Origin: Ziziphus jujuba
Lineage: Eukaryota > Streptophyta > Magnoliopsida > Rosales > Rhamnaceae
NCBI RefSeq assembly: GCF_031755915.1
Contig: NC_083380.1
Coordinates: 11,904,001-11,968,000 of the forward strand
Direction of reading: 5' to 3'
Length of the DNA: 64,000 nucleotides
Shown one piece after another: positions 34,425-46,809 of this stretch. Position 1 is the stretch's first letter. Each line of letters starts with the position of its first letter. The translations under genes and the position numbers were made by a program. A model generated the notes under the pieces. The model searched no databases and was not told where the DNA came from. It was given only the letters and a program-made list of their open reading frames with translations.

Positions 34425-36514
34425 TGTGTTTGTGGTGGGGAAGCCATTCTAAAATGGCTTTATATTTTGATGTGTTACCTCCAACCTATCCAAGTTTATT
34501 TTTTTATTTTTGTGTTTCACATCTGTATGAACATGTCCATTAGAAGTTTGAACAAACTAGAAGCAATTCCAATCTTTTTTTTTGTTTTTTTTTACGAGTC
34601 AATTTGTCGCTGTGCTTCGACTTTGCAATTACTTTTTCACATTTTTTATACACTATTTTTTTTATATTATATATTACACTATTTAAATCAAGTTAGCCAT
34701 AGGATTTCATGATAGCAAACAGCTTTTTAATTTATGCAGATTTAAGATTTCATATTCAAATTTTGCTTTTCAGAATGCATTTGTAAATATGTATGTAGCT
34801 GGCCATTTAAATTGCAAAAAGCCATAGTTATCATTGATTGTGTCTTTTTAAAAAAATCCAATGTACTCTGTATGCTAACATATAAAATGTATCTTTACTA
34901 AGTCATGGTAGGTCCTTATTTCCTTGCAAAATATACTTTTGTTGCTTTGGAATAAGTTGGCTTATAGAGAAGGGGATGAAAAGCATTTGAGTTGATTGCT
35001 GATAACAAATATAGATGAACTGTTATGGGTGCATTTCATGTACACATGGTGATCAGTATATGACTTTTTGTTGCCGACTTGTATATTAGTTGCTTCGTAT
35101 GGTGATTGCTTTCATGGTTTTCTTTTTATCATGAATGATATTTTGGTTATATGCCTCCGCAATATGTGATTTTATTTACACTGTAGAGCATAAGTACCAT
35201 CATAAGCTATATTGGCTGCAAGATTTGTAAGTATGTCTTTATCAAACCCTATAGTTCTTTGAGAAGCTGATGTTCTATTATGGACAAAGTTTATAACAAT
35301 GCATGCTATGAGTGATCGCAAGTGTATATCTGATGTTTCATAAATCCTGGATTTTCACATATCTTTTGGAGTGTATAAGAAGAGAACTCTAATTTATGTG
35401 TGCAAGTTCTGCTTATTTTTTGGTTTTAATTTTATACATAATTCTTAATAAAATGATTTCGAGTAGTTTTGCATGTATTCTTCCTTTTTGCATGTATTAA
35501 AGATTCTTTCAACCTAATATATGGTATCCTTCCTTTATATATTTGTTTTTCCTCATGTAGATGTACAACATCTTGGCCCTCCAAATCTCCTCCGTTTTGA
35601 AGTCATGAGTTCTAATTTTGATAGATATAGCCTGAAGATTGAAGTTGAAATTCTTGAAGTTTGGAGATGTGGGAAATTGGGTTTGGAAGTGGTATTGTAG
35701 AAGATGATGATGTGGCCATAGTCATGATATGGTATTTCATGTGGTGTGCTAAGGTGTCTCAGGACATGGAAATTGTGTGTCTTATATTTTGGCTACGTAT
35801 TTATTTATTAGTAATATTTTTAGGCATTTTCAAATAGTATTTAATACCATTATTTTTTATTCCCTATGGTAAGGAGCAATTATAAGTGACTCGAGAGATG
35901 AGTGCTACATGGACACTGCTTAGGCGTGGCAAAAACTATGAGTGAGATTTTTATTAGCAAAAAATATTTATTTAAACTATTATTGTTAAACTAAATTGGC
36001 CAGATCAATTATTTATATTAGCATATTAAGTATAATGGTACTCTCAGTATTTTATTTGATTTTTGCGAAATCTGAGATTTATAATTTTTTTGGAAAATTA
36101 TTATATAAATTGAACACTTTAAACATGTTATTTTTGACCATTTATTGCATATGATGATTTCTGGATGTGTGGTTTTGAAAATTTATTATATATGTTATGC
36201 CGCTTGTGATGTTGGATATTATGGTTCATATTGGATGCTAATACTATGTAATTATTGATATTGGATATTGATTTGACATGTTTGAATATTGGATTCTTAT
36301 ATAATTAGGATTATGGTGGCTCAAGGGCTAGGCGTACTAATTTGGTTTGGCCAATCAAGGAATAAAAGTAGGAAAGCAGATTGGATATAGGACAATACAT
36401 GGTACATGTTGAAGCTTGCTCTGCCGGGTTCTGTTTGGTATGGAGATGTCTTTGCCAAGTATAAAGAAATTTTCATATGATGTTGAAGTCATTTGTTAGT
36501 TTGCTCTTATGTAT

Positions 36515-37165
36515 AGATAATGATGTGTTTTGATGTAAGGAAAACTAATTTACCTTATAGAAAATGTGCCATGTTTATTTATTAGAATTCTATTATGCAC
36601 AAACTTCTTACAACTACCTCAATTGTAGCTTCTGTAAATTTTTCCGTTTGTCGGAAATTTTTCCTCAAGTGGAAACATTTTCCTCCTGTCGGAAACATTT
36701 TCCTTCTGTCGAAAATTAATTTCCTCCAGTTGGAAAATCAAGTTCCAATATATGAGTAAATTAATATTAAGGTGAAAAAAGGAGAGTGGAGACAAAATAC
36801 GTCATGAACCTAATGAATGGAAGTCCAATGGATTTAAATGTAAAGATAATGATGAGTTTTGATGTAAAAGATATCTAATTAACTGTTTATAAAATGTGAC
36901 ATGTTTATTAGAATTTCATTTTGCACAAACCCCTTATATGTAGCTTAATTCAAGCTTTTGGATAATTTTCCGCCTATCAGAAATTTTTTCCTCCAAGAGG
37001 AAATTATTTTCCTCCTGCCGAAAAGCATTTCCTTCTGTTGGAAAGTGTTGGAAAATATTTACTCCTGTCGAAAACTAATTTCCTCCACTTAGAAAATAAA
37101 TTTCTAATACATTATTTAAATTAATATTGGGGTAAAAAAAATTGAGAGTGGAGACAAATATTATA
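36515..37165. repeat. Two ~329-bp direct repeats with TTTTCCTCCTGTCGGAAA motifs
   Basis: Copies begin AGATAATGATG(T/A)GTTTTGATG at 36515 and 36844. Each contains a cluster of short repeats of the form TTTTCCTCC(T/A)GTCGGAAA, imperfect palindromes of about 18-20 bp. Related motifs in the opposite sense recur at 38400-38560 (GGCGGAAAATTAGCGGAAAA-like). Confidence 0.8.
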
Positions 37166-37182
37166 TAAGATGAATATGGATT

Positions 37183-37338
37183 TAACAAAAAATGTATTGA
37201 CTTTTAAAATCAATAAGCAATTAGAAGAAAAGAAAAAATGATATATATTTAGTTTTTTTTTAACAAAAAATGTATTGACTTTTAAAATCAATAAGCAATT
37301 AGAAGAAAAGAAAAAATGATATATATTTAGTTTTTTTT
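37183..37338. repeat. 78-bp near-perfect tandem duplication in the MULE
   Basis: TAACAAAAAATGTATTGACT and the 58 bases that follow occur at 37183 and again at 37261 without visible substitutions apart from poly-T length. This indicates a very recent slippage or duplication event. Confidence 0.9.
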
Positions 37339-37574
37339 TTTAAAAAAATCATTTGAACATTTCATAAAATTAGATGTAAACTAAAGATTCAAAATCAACT
37401 CCAGAATGCCTCTTTTCATTTGGGATTAAATTGTTAAAAAAAAAAATTTGCTAAATACATATTACACCATTATCACAACATAAACAAATCATTACCATCA
37501 AATAGAAAATATAATATCCAAGATATAAAATAATTATCAAAAGATATTAAACCATAACATTAAATTAAAACTTC

Positions 37575-38315
37575 CTAATTCAAAGTATAAGATAATGAAT
37601 TCATACATCTCTGCCTATAATGTCCAACATCACTGCATCGGCTACATCTACGTCTAATAACATTTTCACCTTGAGATGGTATGCGTTGCATCCTTGGCCT
37701 ACCGGCTTGCCTACGTGTCCATCTCGGTGGAAGAACAATACGACTTGACACGTTATCCAGAGTATGCCACTGTTTTTCATCTAACACAGGGTAAATGGAC
37801 TCAGCATAAGCTACACAATATGCATCCGTGGTGTAGTAATGAGAATACATGCCATAAGGAGTAATTTTGCATTTTCCACAAGCAGCAATACAATGATTAC
37901 AAGGAATAATTGGTGGTCATGATAGTGTACATTCTACATGGAGAAAGAGAACGTGGCCACCTTGTAGGATCACATGATCGGATATATTGGGCAGTCCTAC
38001 TGTCTTTTGCCTCAATTTGCCCCATATAAAACTCAAAATTTTCAACCAAACATGCATTAGCTACGAGCATGAAACATTGTATTATAGTTGCATCTTTCGC
38101 ATGTCCATTTGCTTTAATATTTCTGTTTATGTGGTACGTGCACAGCCCATGGTATGTATTGGAAAAAACTTTGCGTATTGCCTTTTCAATAGCAAGGTGT
38201 CTATCATTTATAAACACCAAATCTGAAAAATCTCCAATGGCATCCTTGAGGTTTTGGAAAAATCATGTATATGCTTGCTTGTTCTCTCCATCTTTAATGA
38301 ATAACACTAAACTAA
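37575..38315 (-). pseudogene. Mutator-like transposase, broken C-terminal part
   Basis: Reading on the minus strand from about 38315: LVLFIKDGENKQAYT, a stop, FFQNLKDAIGDFSD, then the MULE core signature FINDRHLAIEKAIRKVFSN and YHGLCTYHINRNIK. After a frameshift near 37900 comes a segment with YPVLDEKQWHT and the CCHC zinc knuckle CSRCSDVGHYRQRC. This is the order of plant MuDR-type transposases (MULE domain, then SWIM-like and CCHC zinc fingers). The N-terminal part, including the first catalytic acidic residues, is not seen. With a stop, a frameshift and the truncation it cannot make an active transposase. Confidence 0.85.
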
Positions 38316-39122
38316 ATCAATAAATATATAAAAATTTGAATAATACTAAACAAACATATTAACTGTGTTAAAAAAATCAATTCTATTTTTTTTTGGGGCC
38401 AAATATAGCGTTTTCTTACTGGCAGAAATTAGCGGAAAACTGGAGAAAAACTAGCAGAAAATTAGCGAAAAACTTACGAAAATTGACAAGCTGGAGGAAA
38501 ATGGCGGAAGTTCATCTTTTTCGCCAATTTTCCTCCGTTTTTACTGTTTTTCATGATTTTTCAATTTTACATAATTTTTTCCCCATTTTCAAACCATATG
38601 TCACCTAAGTATCTTTAAACTCACATATAACATCTCATAAACTAATTTATTACATATTCATATTAAATAAATCTTAAAAATTACAAAACTAACTAAAAAT
38701 ACAAGAAAAAAGAGAAAAAAATACATACTCATATTTCCTCAGTTTCATCTAATAAGAAAAAAGAAAAATTTTTTACTTGAGTTTAGTTTTAGCAATGAAA
38801 AAAATACAAGAAAAAGAGAGTGAGAACAGATGAGATGCAAAGAGTGTTTGCGGCCTGTTAGAGAATGTCTTGCATAAAACATGAACGAGTGTTTAGAGGA
38901 AAAAGGAAAGGATAAAAAAAAAACATATTGCATAATTTTCAATTTGGTTAAGGGTATTTTTGTCTCAAATTGGCTAGTTTTTTTTTTAAAAAAAAAATTT
39001 GCTATTCTCCAAAAAATGATTTACAAAGTGGCTATTTTTCCAAAAAAAAACCTATTATTAATTCATTCATAAAATATAATACATAAAATAAAAAAAGAAG
39101 TATTATTTGTAAGAAGGGAAGT

Positions 39123-39161
<39 letters not shown>

Positions 39162-39359
39162 TTCCGTTTGTAGAAGTTCTATATATACATCTATATTTCT
39201 TTATTGCTTTCATATAACACTTTTTTTCCTTCTAAACTATCTAATGAGAGAAAAATTTACATTTTTTTTTTAACAAAATTGTGTGCATATAAATGCATGT
39301 ATCCCACTGGATCATGGATGTGCATCCCCCAACACCGCCGCCCCCCCCCTCCCCCCCCC

Positions 39360-39361
39360 CC

Positions 39362-39407
<46 letters not shown>
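39360..39407. repeat. Compound C-run / CT / TA microsatellite
   Basis: A poly-C stretch (about 39342-39361) passes into CT units and then TA units, between the MULE and CA unit 4. Confidence 0.9.
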
Positions 39408-39415
<8 letters not shown>

Positions 39416-41538
39416 TATTTTTATTTTATTATTGAAGATGGGGAGAATTAGAATTTTTAGAATTATTATTTTGTGAGGAAATAATAGTTTTACTTAATTG
39501 TCATCTCATAAACCACTATGCCTATATTTTGTCTTTAAGGCACAATAGTCTAATAAGATATGATAACCATACAAGAAAAATTCTCATGTTAAGTAAGTTG
39601 TTAGTCATCTAGCTTGTTAAATTTACCATTGATTTTAAAAGTTAAGCTATTAAAAAGTGAATTTAATATATAATTTAAGTGTCTAGGATTTCTTTTACTT
39701 TGATATTATATGTTTTACTAAATCGTCATCTCATAAACCACTATGCCTTTATTTTGTCTTTAAGACACAATAGTCTAATAAGATATGGTAACCATCATGC
39801 TAAGTAGGTCGGTAGTCTTTTAACTTGTTAAATTTACCACTGATTTTAAAAGTTAAAACTATTATAAAGTGAATTTGATATATAACCTTAGTGTCTAGGA
39901 TTTTACTATAATATTATATTAAATTATCACCAATTTTAAAAATTTAAATTATTATTAAGTGAACTTGATATGTATATCAAACTATGACAACATATCAAAT
40001 AAAATTATGAAAAATTTTTATTTAAACCTCTTTAATTTTGTCTTAATTATAGTTAAATTCACATTTATAAAAAATTATACTGGAAGTTTATCTATAAGTT
40101 TTATTATTTAATTTTTCTAATTAAAAATGATAAGTATAATAATAGTAATATTGAAAAGGTTTAAATGAAATTTATCCTAAAATTATAAAAGTTGGTCAAC
40201 TATAATAAATGCTTTAAACGAAATCGATATGCCATGGCTAAACTACTCTAGTCTAGTCTAATCCGATCAACCGGGGGCCGCTTAATTTTGTCTCGGTGGA
40301 TAAGGTAAATTAAATTATACGTGGCCTAGTTGTATGCAACCAGCAGTCTTTAACATAAACAAAAGGGGTTGGATATAGAAAAAGACTTAATTGTATTGTA
40401 CCATCACGTGACTTTGATGTGGTCTAGATTAATTGAGTGCATGGTTTTTCACGTGGATAAACTAAAATTGAAATTAGAGGAAGGAATAAGGAAAAAGGAA
40501 GGTTATTTTGGCTTATTAATAAGACCTCTTCTCTTGCTGCAAAGAGACGTGCTTGGTGCTGTGAGTTATATTAGCTATTTATAACGATTAGCTAACTAGA
40601 CCGCAAATCTAATTCTCAAGGAAGAGAAAAATACTACTCTTGTTCAACCTAAGGTTGGTACTTGCATTTAATTTTATGCATTATCTGTTAGTTTAGATGT
40701 CTAATGCTCAATTACATATAAGTTGGATAATATTTCACACAAATTATATGTAATCAAGCACCAAACTCCCAAATAAAAAATTTCTATATATGTCTATAAA
40801 GTTTAAATAAAGTTCACTTATTTTATTAAAGTAAGGTTCACCACCATTGATGATTATTAAAACGAAATGAATTTTATTTTTTAATTGAAAATTCAATAGT
40901 TATCAAAAGGAAGCTTTAATTTAATAAAATAAAATAGATCTTATTTGAACGCGATTGTATATATATATATATATATATTATATAGAAATGATTTATTAAG
41001 AGATTTATGGAGAGAAAATTGTGAGCGACAATATTAATAGTCATCAAATCTTCATAATTTTTGTGATCTAATGATTGTGGATGATTGTTTTTTTTCTCAT
41101 ATATACTGTTTTGATATGGTAAGGGATTTATAAAGAAGAATTGTAAAGAACGATATCTACATCTACAATACTTTCTTATCAACTTCCCTCTATATCTCTC
41201 TTAATAATATATACAATACTTTTTTTTATGTAATTAAATATTTTAATTTAAGTATTACTCATAAATATTGGAGCTCTTGAGATGTTCGTGTTTTTTAAAT
41301 AAAAAGACAGATAAGTTCGTTTTGAAACCAAATTAAATTTATATATATGCTTCTATAATTTTTTTGGTAAAATTTTTTATATATGCTTGAATAGTACTGC
41401 TGCTACATAGTTTTTGTGTTTTTTTTTCCTTTTTTATTTTATTTTAATTCATGTCATAAAATTGAATGAAAATTTTTCATTCAAGAGAAGTAGACAAAAT
41501 ATTTAATAGGAATGAATTAGAATTGATAGTTGAATCTC

Positions 41539-41569
<31 letters not shown>

Positions 41570-42873
41570 ATTTATAACATAATATTTTCTTGAGTATCGT
41601 TTAGTGAATAAATACATATGTACTTTCATGCAGAGAGAAGCTAAGAAAGCGGACAAAATGGCAAGAAGGCAGTCAGCATCGGAGGTAGCTATTCAAGGAC
41701 TTAAGAAGCTTCTTAGATTTCCGTTCTCTGATATTAATACTTGTCTTTCATCATCAAAACAATAAAAATCTAATTCATAGGATCAAATAATCATGTAACT
41801 ACTGAAAAACAATATTTGTTGATCTTGATTAATTTGTGAAGTTAGAGGTTTGCATGGATGTTGACAGAAAAATACAAAGTCAAGGTAAAGGAACTGTTTT
41901 AATTGACAGTTAGATTGGAAATAAGTTATGCATGAACAGGTTTGGCTCAAAATTTGATAGGCTTGGGGTAGCAAATGAAGGCTGTTTTGTCTTTTGTTTG
42001 GTAAAGAAAAGTGCCATGTAGATCATAAAATGGAGGACAATAATTTATTTCATTCGAGCAGATGATTGAAAGTAAAATATATAGTTTCCCTTCATTTTTT
42101 ATTAGAAGATGAGATGAAAAAGCCAGATTAAAAAAGAATGGAGAAGTTTGAAAAAAGTCTTCAAAAAGAGAATTTGTCAAGCTATGGTGTCTACAAGATT
42201 GATGCTAAGAATATTTGAATTACAAAGGGATTGGTGGATAAAATTAATTCATACATATTGAATTATATGAGTTCATAGGTGAAATTTATTAAAAAAAAAA
42301 AATTTGAAAAATATAATGGGATTAATATCACTATTGTTATTTCATATATATTAAAAAAAATGTGAGCAAATTTCACAAACATCCCTTGTAATTTAAAACT
42401 TTTTCACATACACATTCTGTTTTTCATCAATTACTCATACTTCGCCTTTTTTCTTTTCTTTTTTTTTTTTTTTCTTTTTCTTTTTCCAGAAACTACACTC
42501 CTGCCAGTCACTGTCAAAATCTCTAGGTCAACAAAATTAATTTTTTATAATGATAAAAATTGTCCTTATTTTCAAAATGGCTTAAAAAATAATTATTTTC
42601 TAATGCTGCAAAATTGAATTAAAAAAAAAAAAAAGAATATCAGAAGAGGAGGGAGGAATGGAGGATGATAAATGTATAACAGCAACGAAAACACCTTAAA
42701 TAATATGCAATGGGCCAAGTTAATATAGCAGGGCCACGAATGGATCCAAAATCATAGGCCTATGATGGAGGAGGTCCAGGAAACACATCTTGGTTTTGTG
42801 GCTTGGAAGTTCACTAATGTCGTGACAAAGGGCAGAAACGGGTGGAGTTTCCTTGAATAAAACATTGTTGGTA

Positions 42874-43185
42874 TCAACCTTTGTATGAGTTTGGAGGCCG
42901 ATTAGATGGATTGGAGCCCGGTGATGTCATCTTCCGATTAGATCGAGAGTCAATACTTGATGAAAAACAGGGTTGGGAAGACTTCGGATTCACACCTCGA
43001 TTGGTTGAAGATCGATTTGCGATGTGGACAGTGAGAGGATGCTGTTGTCCAATTTTGAAATAAGTTTTGTTTCCTCTGTAGTTTGCATGTTCCATGAGCT
43101 TTTCCGAGATTTCTTCAAAGGATATCGGAGTATCATAAGTTCTGAAAGCAGCAGAGATGGTGTCAAAGTCATTGGAAAGACACCA
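42874..43185 (-). pseudogene. Ty1/copia gag fragment
   Basis: The minus strand encodes LSNDFDTISAAFRTYDTPIS, then FEEISEKLMEHANYRGNK and a Ser/Asn/Arg-rich tail. This resembles the UBN2-type gag region of plant copia retrotransposons (typically L..FD....A...R..PIS..EL...L...E). Only about 100 residues are present and no other retroelement domain is adjacent. It lies in the foreign segment that replaced CA exons 2-4 in unit 4. Confidence 0.65.
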
Positions 43186-43573
43186 TTTACAATATAAAGA
43201 ACTAGCTCAATGCAATTCCAATTGTAATGAAGTAATAATGAAATTAATAAATTAGATATATTAATTAAATACTTTAATTAATTATCAAATATTGAAGCTT
43301 AAATTAGAGGTCCATGTCATTTTCACAAATACTGTATTGAAGATATAGAATATAAAAAAGAAAAAATATAATTGATTTAGAATTATTGTATATTAAATGA
43401 ATTGAGGATTTTTAGTCGTTTGCCCTGTTAATTTTAACACCGTTTGTTTCCATTAGTAGTAAAATAAAACTTAAAGGCTTGTTTATGCAATTTTAAAAAA
43501 ATAAAAAATAAGAGACGATTTTTGTGGTTAATAAATTAATCTTCTCCTCTTTCTAACATCAATTTGGGTTTAA

Positions 43574-43577
<4 letters not shown>

Positions 43578-43620
<43 letters not shown>
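43578..43620. repeat. TA microsatellite
   Basis: About 21 TA units lie directly upstream of the exon 5 remnant of CA unit 4. Unit 3 lacks it at the matching place. Confidence 0.9.
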
Positions 43621-43624
<4 letters not shown>

Positions 43625-45239
43625 GATACGGCTACAATAATCGGAGTTGAAGCATGCCATTGAATATGCTGTATCAGCACTTGAGGTGAGGTGAATATTG
43701 CTTTATTGTTTAGATTTTTTAAGTTAAATATCTTCTTTTTCTTTACTTCTGTCACTTTATATCTAAAACATTTTCCATCCTTTGCCAACAAGAAAAGGAA
43801 ATTTTCAGGTGAAAAACTTATGTCTCATCCGGAGTGAGTCGGGTCTTGTTCCTTTGTAAAGCATGGAAAAATTAAGGATTTAACCAATGATCAGTTTTGA
43901 AGCTCAAAGGGTACCTAAATTCATCAATCTTTACTAATTAATGATTATATATCTTCCAATTTGCAGTGACTTAATTTAAGTAAGAGTGGGTACAAAAATA
44001 GTTTACCAGCCAAGTCCAAGGTTGACATAGGCACACAGTGTGCCACAAAGATCAACAATGGCTCATGAAAGCTCAGCTAATTAAGAGGCTAAAACAGTAA
44101 AACTTCCTCCGCTCGCTGATGTGTACTAAGCATCTTAGAATTGTTCGGTCGGACCAATCGTATGATAAAAATTAAATAAATAAAATAATCGTACAAAAAG
44201 ACCCTTCTTTTTTTGTTTCATCATGGGCCTTCCTTTTTTTCGGCCCATTGATGTCCAACCCAATTCATTTTGGGTTATTTGAATTTTCAGGCTCAAGAAG
44301 GATTGTTTTTTCCATTGATAAAAAAAAAAAAAAAAAAAATTATACATATACAAAATGAAAAAAAGTAGTTTTTTTTTTTTTTTTTTTTACTTTATGAATA
44401 AAAAAGAAGTATTATTTTTCAGGACGGAAGTTATATATATATTTACATTTTTTTTATACATGTTTTTCCTGTGCTTTATTTCAACGCACCTAATATATAA
44501 CTATATTTCTTCATTTATTTCACATAAAATATCTAATTAACACTTTTTCTAAAATATATATGGAGAAAAAAATATATATATATTTGTTAACAAATTACGT
44601 GTATGAATGCATCTACCCTCAGGATTTCTATATATATTTATTTTATTTTTTATTATTGAAAGGGGAAGAACTTGAACTTTTAGGATTATTATGTGAGGAA
44701 ATAAGAATTTTACTACTAAGTAGTCATCATAAACTACTACGCCTCTATTTTGTCTTTAAGACATAATGCTCTAATAAGATATGATTATCCTATAAAACAA
44801 TTTTCAAGTTAGGTAGGTTGTTAGTCATCTAGCTAATAAACTTATAAAATTTGGTCCAATAAATGCTTTAAACGAAATTTATATGCCATGGCCAAATTAC
44901 TCTAATCTAGTCTAATCCGATCGATTATTCAAACAAACAAACAAAAAAAAAGAAAAAAATAGTCTAATCTGATCAATCACGCTTTATGTATGTGCTTTTT
45001 GATTACGATGTGGGGGGCTTAGTTAATTTTGTCTTTGTTGATAGGTTATATGTGGCCTAGTTGTATAAATTAAACTAATTATTTTTTTGACATAAAACAA
45101 AAAGGGTTGGATATAGAAGAAGACTTGTTTGTATTTTACCATGTCGTGACTTTGGTGTGGTGTAGGTTAATTGAGTGCATGGTTTTCTCGTGTACAAATT
45201 AAAATTGAAATGAGAGAAGAAAGGAGGGTTACTTTGGCT

Positions 45240-45248
45240 TATAAATAG
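45240..45248 (+). promoter_or_regulatory. TATA box of CA unit 5
   Basis: TATAAATAG lies in ACTTTGGCTTATAAATAGGA, the same block as unit 2 at 10624. It is followed by the conserved leader (AGCTACTTGTAGCAATTAGC), here interrupted by a poly-A run at 45338-45359. Confidence 0.75.
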
Positions 45249-45423
45249 GACCTCTTAATTCCCTTGCTACATATAGATGTGTTTGGTGCCGTGTGCTATA
45301 GCAGCTACTTGTAGCAATTAGCTTGCTGGAGAAATTAAAAAAAAAAAAAAAAAAAAAAAGGGCAGCTTTCTGGGCTGCAAATTCTCAACGAAGAGAAAAG
45401 AATATACTCTTCTTCAGCCAACG

Positions 45424-45571
45424 GTTGGTATTTGCATTTATTATACATAATTTTATCTCCTGGGCATTGTCATCTCGTTTTTACTCGATATATATATATA
45501 ATAGTTTTACAGTACAGATTAATTAGAAAGCATCGACTTAGATATGATGTGTATACGGACGTATCCATAGA

Positions 45572-45611
<40 letters not shown>

Positions 45612-46785
45612 CGTCCAATTTATGTTGGATATATCTTATGCCTAATTACATATAATTTAGATATTATATCAAAAAATTTACATGTAATTAAGTATACTAG
45701 ATGTTCAATAAAAATTTATTTTTATATATTTTTACATAATTTTAATATGGTGGAAATATAATTTTAATTTTATATTGAAAATTGATAAATGTTATGGATT
45801 ATTATTTATCAATTAGTTTTTTAATTTTAAATTATTAATTAAGTTGGTATCTTTTAACATTTGGATACTTCGATTTGGTAATCATTCTATGTTGAGACCT
45901 CCATATGTATGGATATATCTGTTTTTATGTGTGGAGCTGTTTAGGTAGCCTGCATGAAACTATCAGAAAAAGAAAAACTTGGAGAAAGGCGAATTGGCAA
46001 TGCTTACCATAAGATTAGATATCGAAGGCTGAATTTAAATCATCACAAGGCGACACTCTTTGATAAGACATTTTATTTTTAGAAAAAATTTCATTTAAAT
46101 CTCTTTAGTTTTATTTTAATTATATTTAGATTATATACTTTTAAAAAATTATAATTTAAACCTATCTGTCAAGTTCTAGTAGTTAATTTTAACCGTTTAA
46201 TGTTATAATTGTATCTTCATAATATTATTTAATTCTAAAATATTGATTTTTAACATTTAAGGTGCCTTTTAACTATAAATTTTAATTAAAATAACCGATA
46301 AATAAATCTATTTTTATTAATATAAAAAATTAAAGGGAGATTGATGATAGATTTTTCAAAAATGTCAAATAATATGTGAAATTATAGCAAATTTGAGGTG
46401 GTATAAATGAAATTTGCCCTTATATATTTTTATCATCTTTTTCTCTCTCTTTCAATAATACATACATAGAATGCTTCTTCTTCTTTTTTTTTAATGTAAG
46501 TTAATCTTTTAATTTAAGTATCATTAATAAATATTGGAGCTCTTGATCAGATGTTCGTGTTTTTGAGAAAAAGATTTAATTAGTTAGTTTTCAAAACAAA
46601 TTTACTTTTCATTAAGTGAATGAAAAATTAATTTTCATTCAAGAGAAGCAGAGAAATTAATTAATAGGAATGAATTAGAATTGATTGTTGAATATTTTCT
46701 AATTTTCTTTTTATAATGTATATAACATTTTCTTGAATATGGTTTAGTTAACAAATCAATATATTTGTACTTTTGGAATACGCAG
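45424..46785 (+). other. Leader (5' UTR) intron of CA unit 5
   Basis: The donor CAGCCAACG|GTTGGTA lies at 45423/45424 and the acceptor GGAATACGCAG ends at 46785, 24 bp before the ATG. At about 1.36 kb it is twice the length of the unit 2 leader intron, with a TA microsatellite at 45577-45607. Confidence 0.6.
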
Positions 46786-46809
46786 AAAGAAGTTAAGAAA
46801 GTATACAAA

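Larger units (their letters stand above)
33400..39061 (-). mobile_element. Mutator-like element (MULE) with 9-bp TSD
   Basis: The 9-bp duplication TATTATTAA flanks the element at 33400-33408 and 39053-39061. The element spans 33409-39052. Its ends are degenerate terminal inverted repeats of about 90 bp: GGGTTTTTTTTTGAAAAGTA at the left, and at the right the reverse complement of a segment ending in TTTTTCCAAAAAAAAACC; both arms also contain AAAAACTAGCCAATTT. A broken MULE transposase lies on the minus strand near the right end. The element inserted at the border between CA units 3 and 4. Its interior also has a G-run (34398-34424), two ~329-bp direct repeats and a perfect 78-bp tandem duplication. 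Confidence 0.88.
41658..44105 (+). pseudogene. Carbonic anhydrase pseudogene, unit 4 (exon 1 and exons 5-7 only)
   Basis: Exon 1 is recognisable (ATG at 41658, [19 protein letters not shown]), but its donor changed from CAG|GTTTCC to TAGATTTCC. Exons 2-4, including the CSDSR active-site exon, are missing and replaced by about 1.8 kb of unrelated DNA also found in unit 3. Exon 5 (about 43630-43685), an exon 6 trace (after TTTTCAG near 43809) and exon 7 (43967-44060, CCAGCCAAGTCCAAGGTTG) are frameshifted. Exon 8 is absent. Confidence 0.85.
39430..44300 (+). repeat. CA array unit 4 (degenerate, chimeric)
   Basis: The 5' part (39430-40700) matches the unit 5 upstream region block by block (CCACTATGCCTATATTTTGT, CTTTAAGGCACAATAGTCTA, ATATGCCATGGCTAAA). 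It includes a degenerate TATA box (TATTAATAAG, 40514), the leader with its donor (CCTAAG|GTTGGTA at 40653) and exon 1. Between exon 1 and the exon 5 remnant lies foreign DNA shared with unit 3. Confidence 0.75.

Noticed and set aside
42881..43063. Plus-strand ORF of 60 codons
   Set aside because: Opposite-strand shadow of the copia gag fragment.
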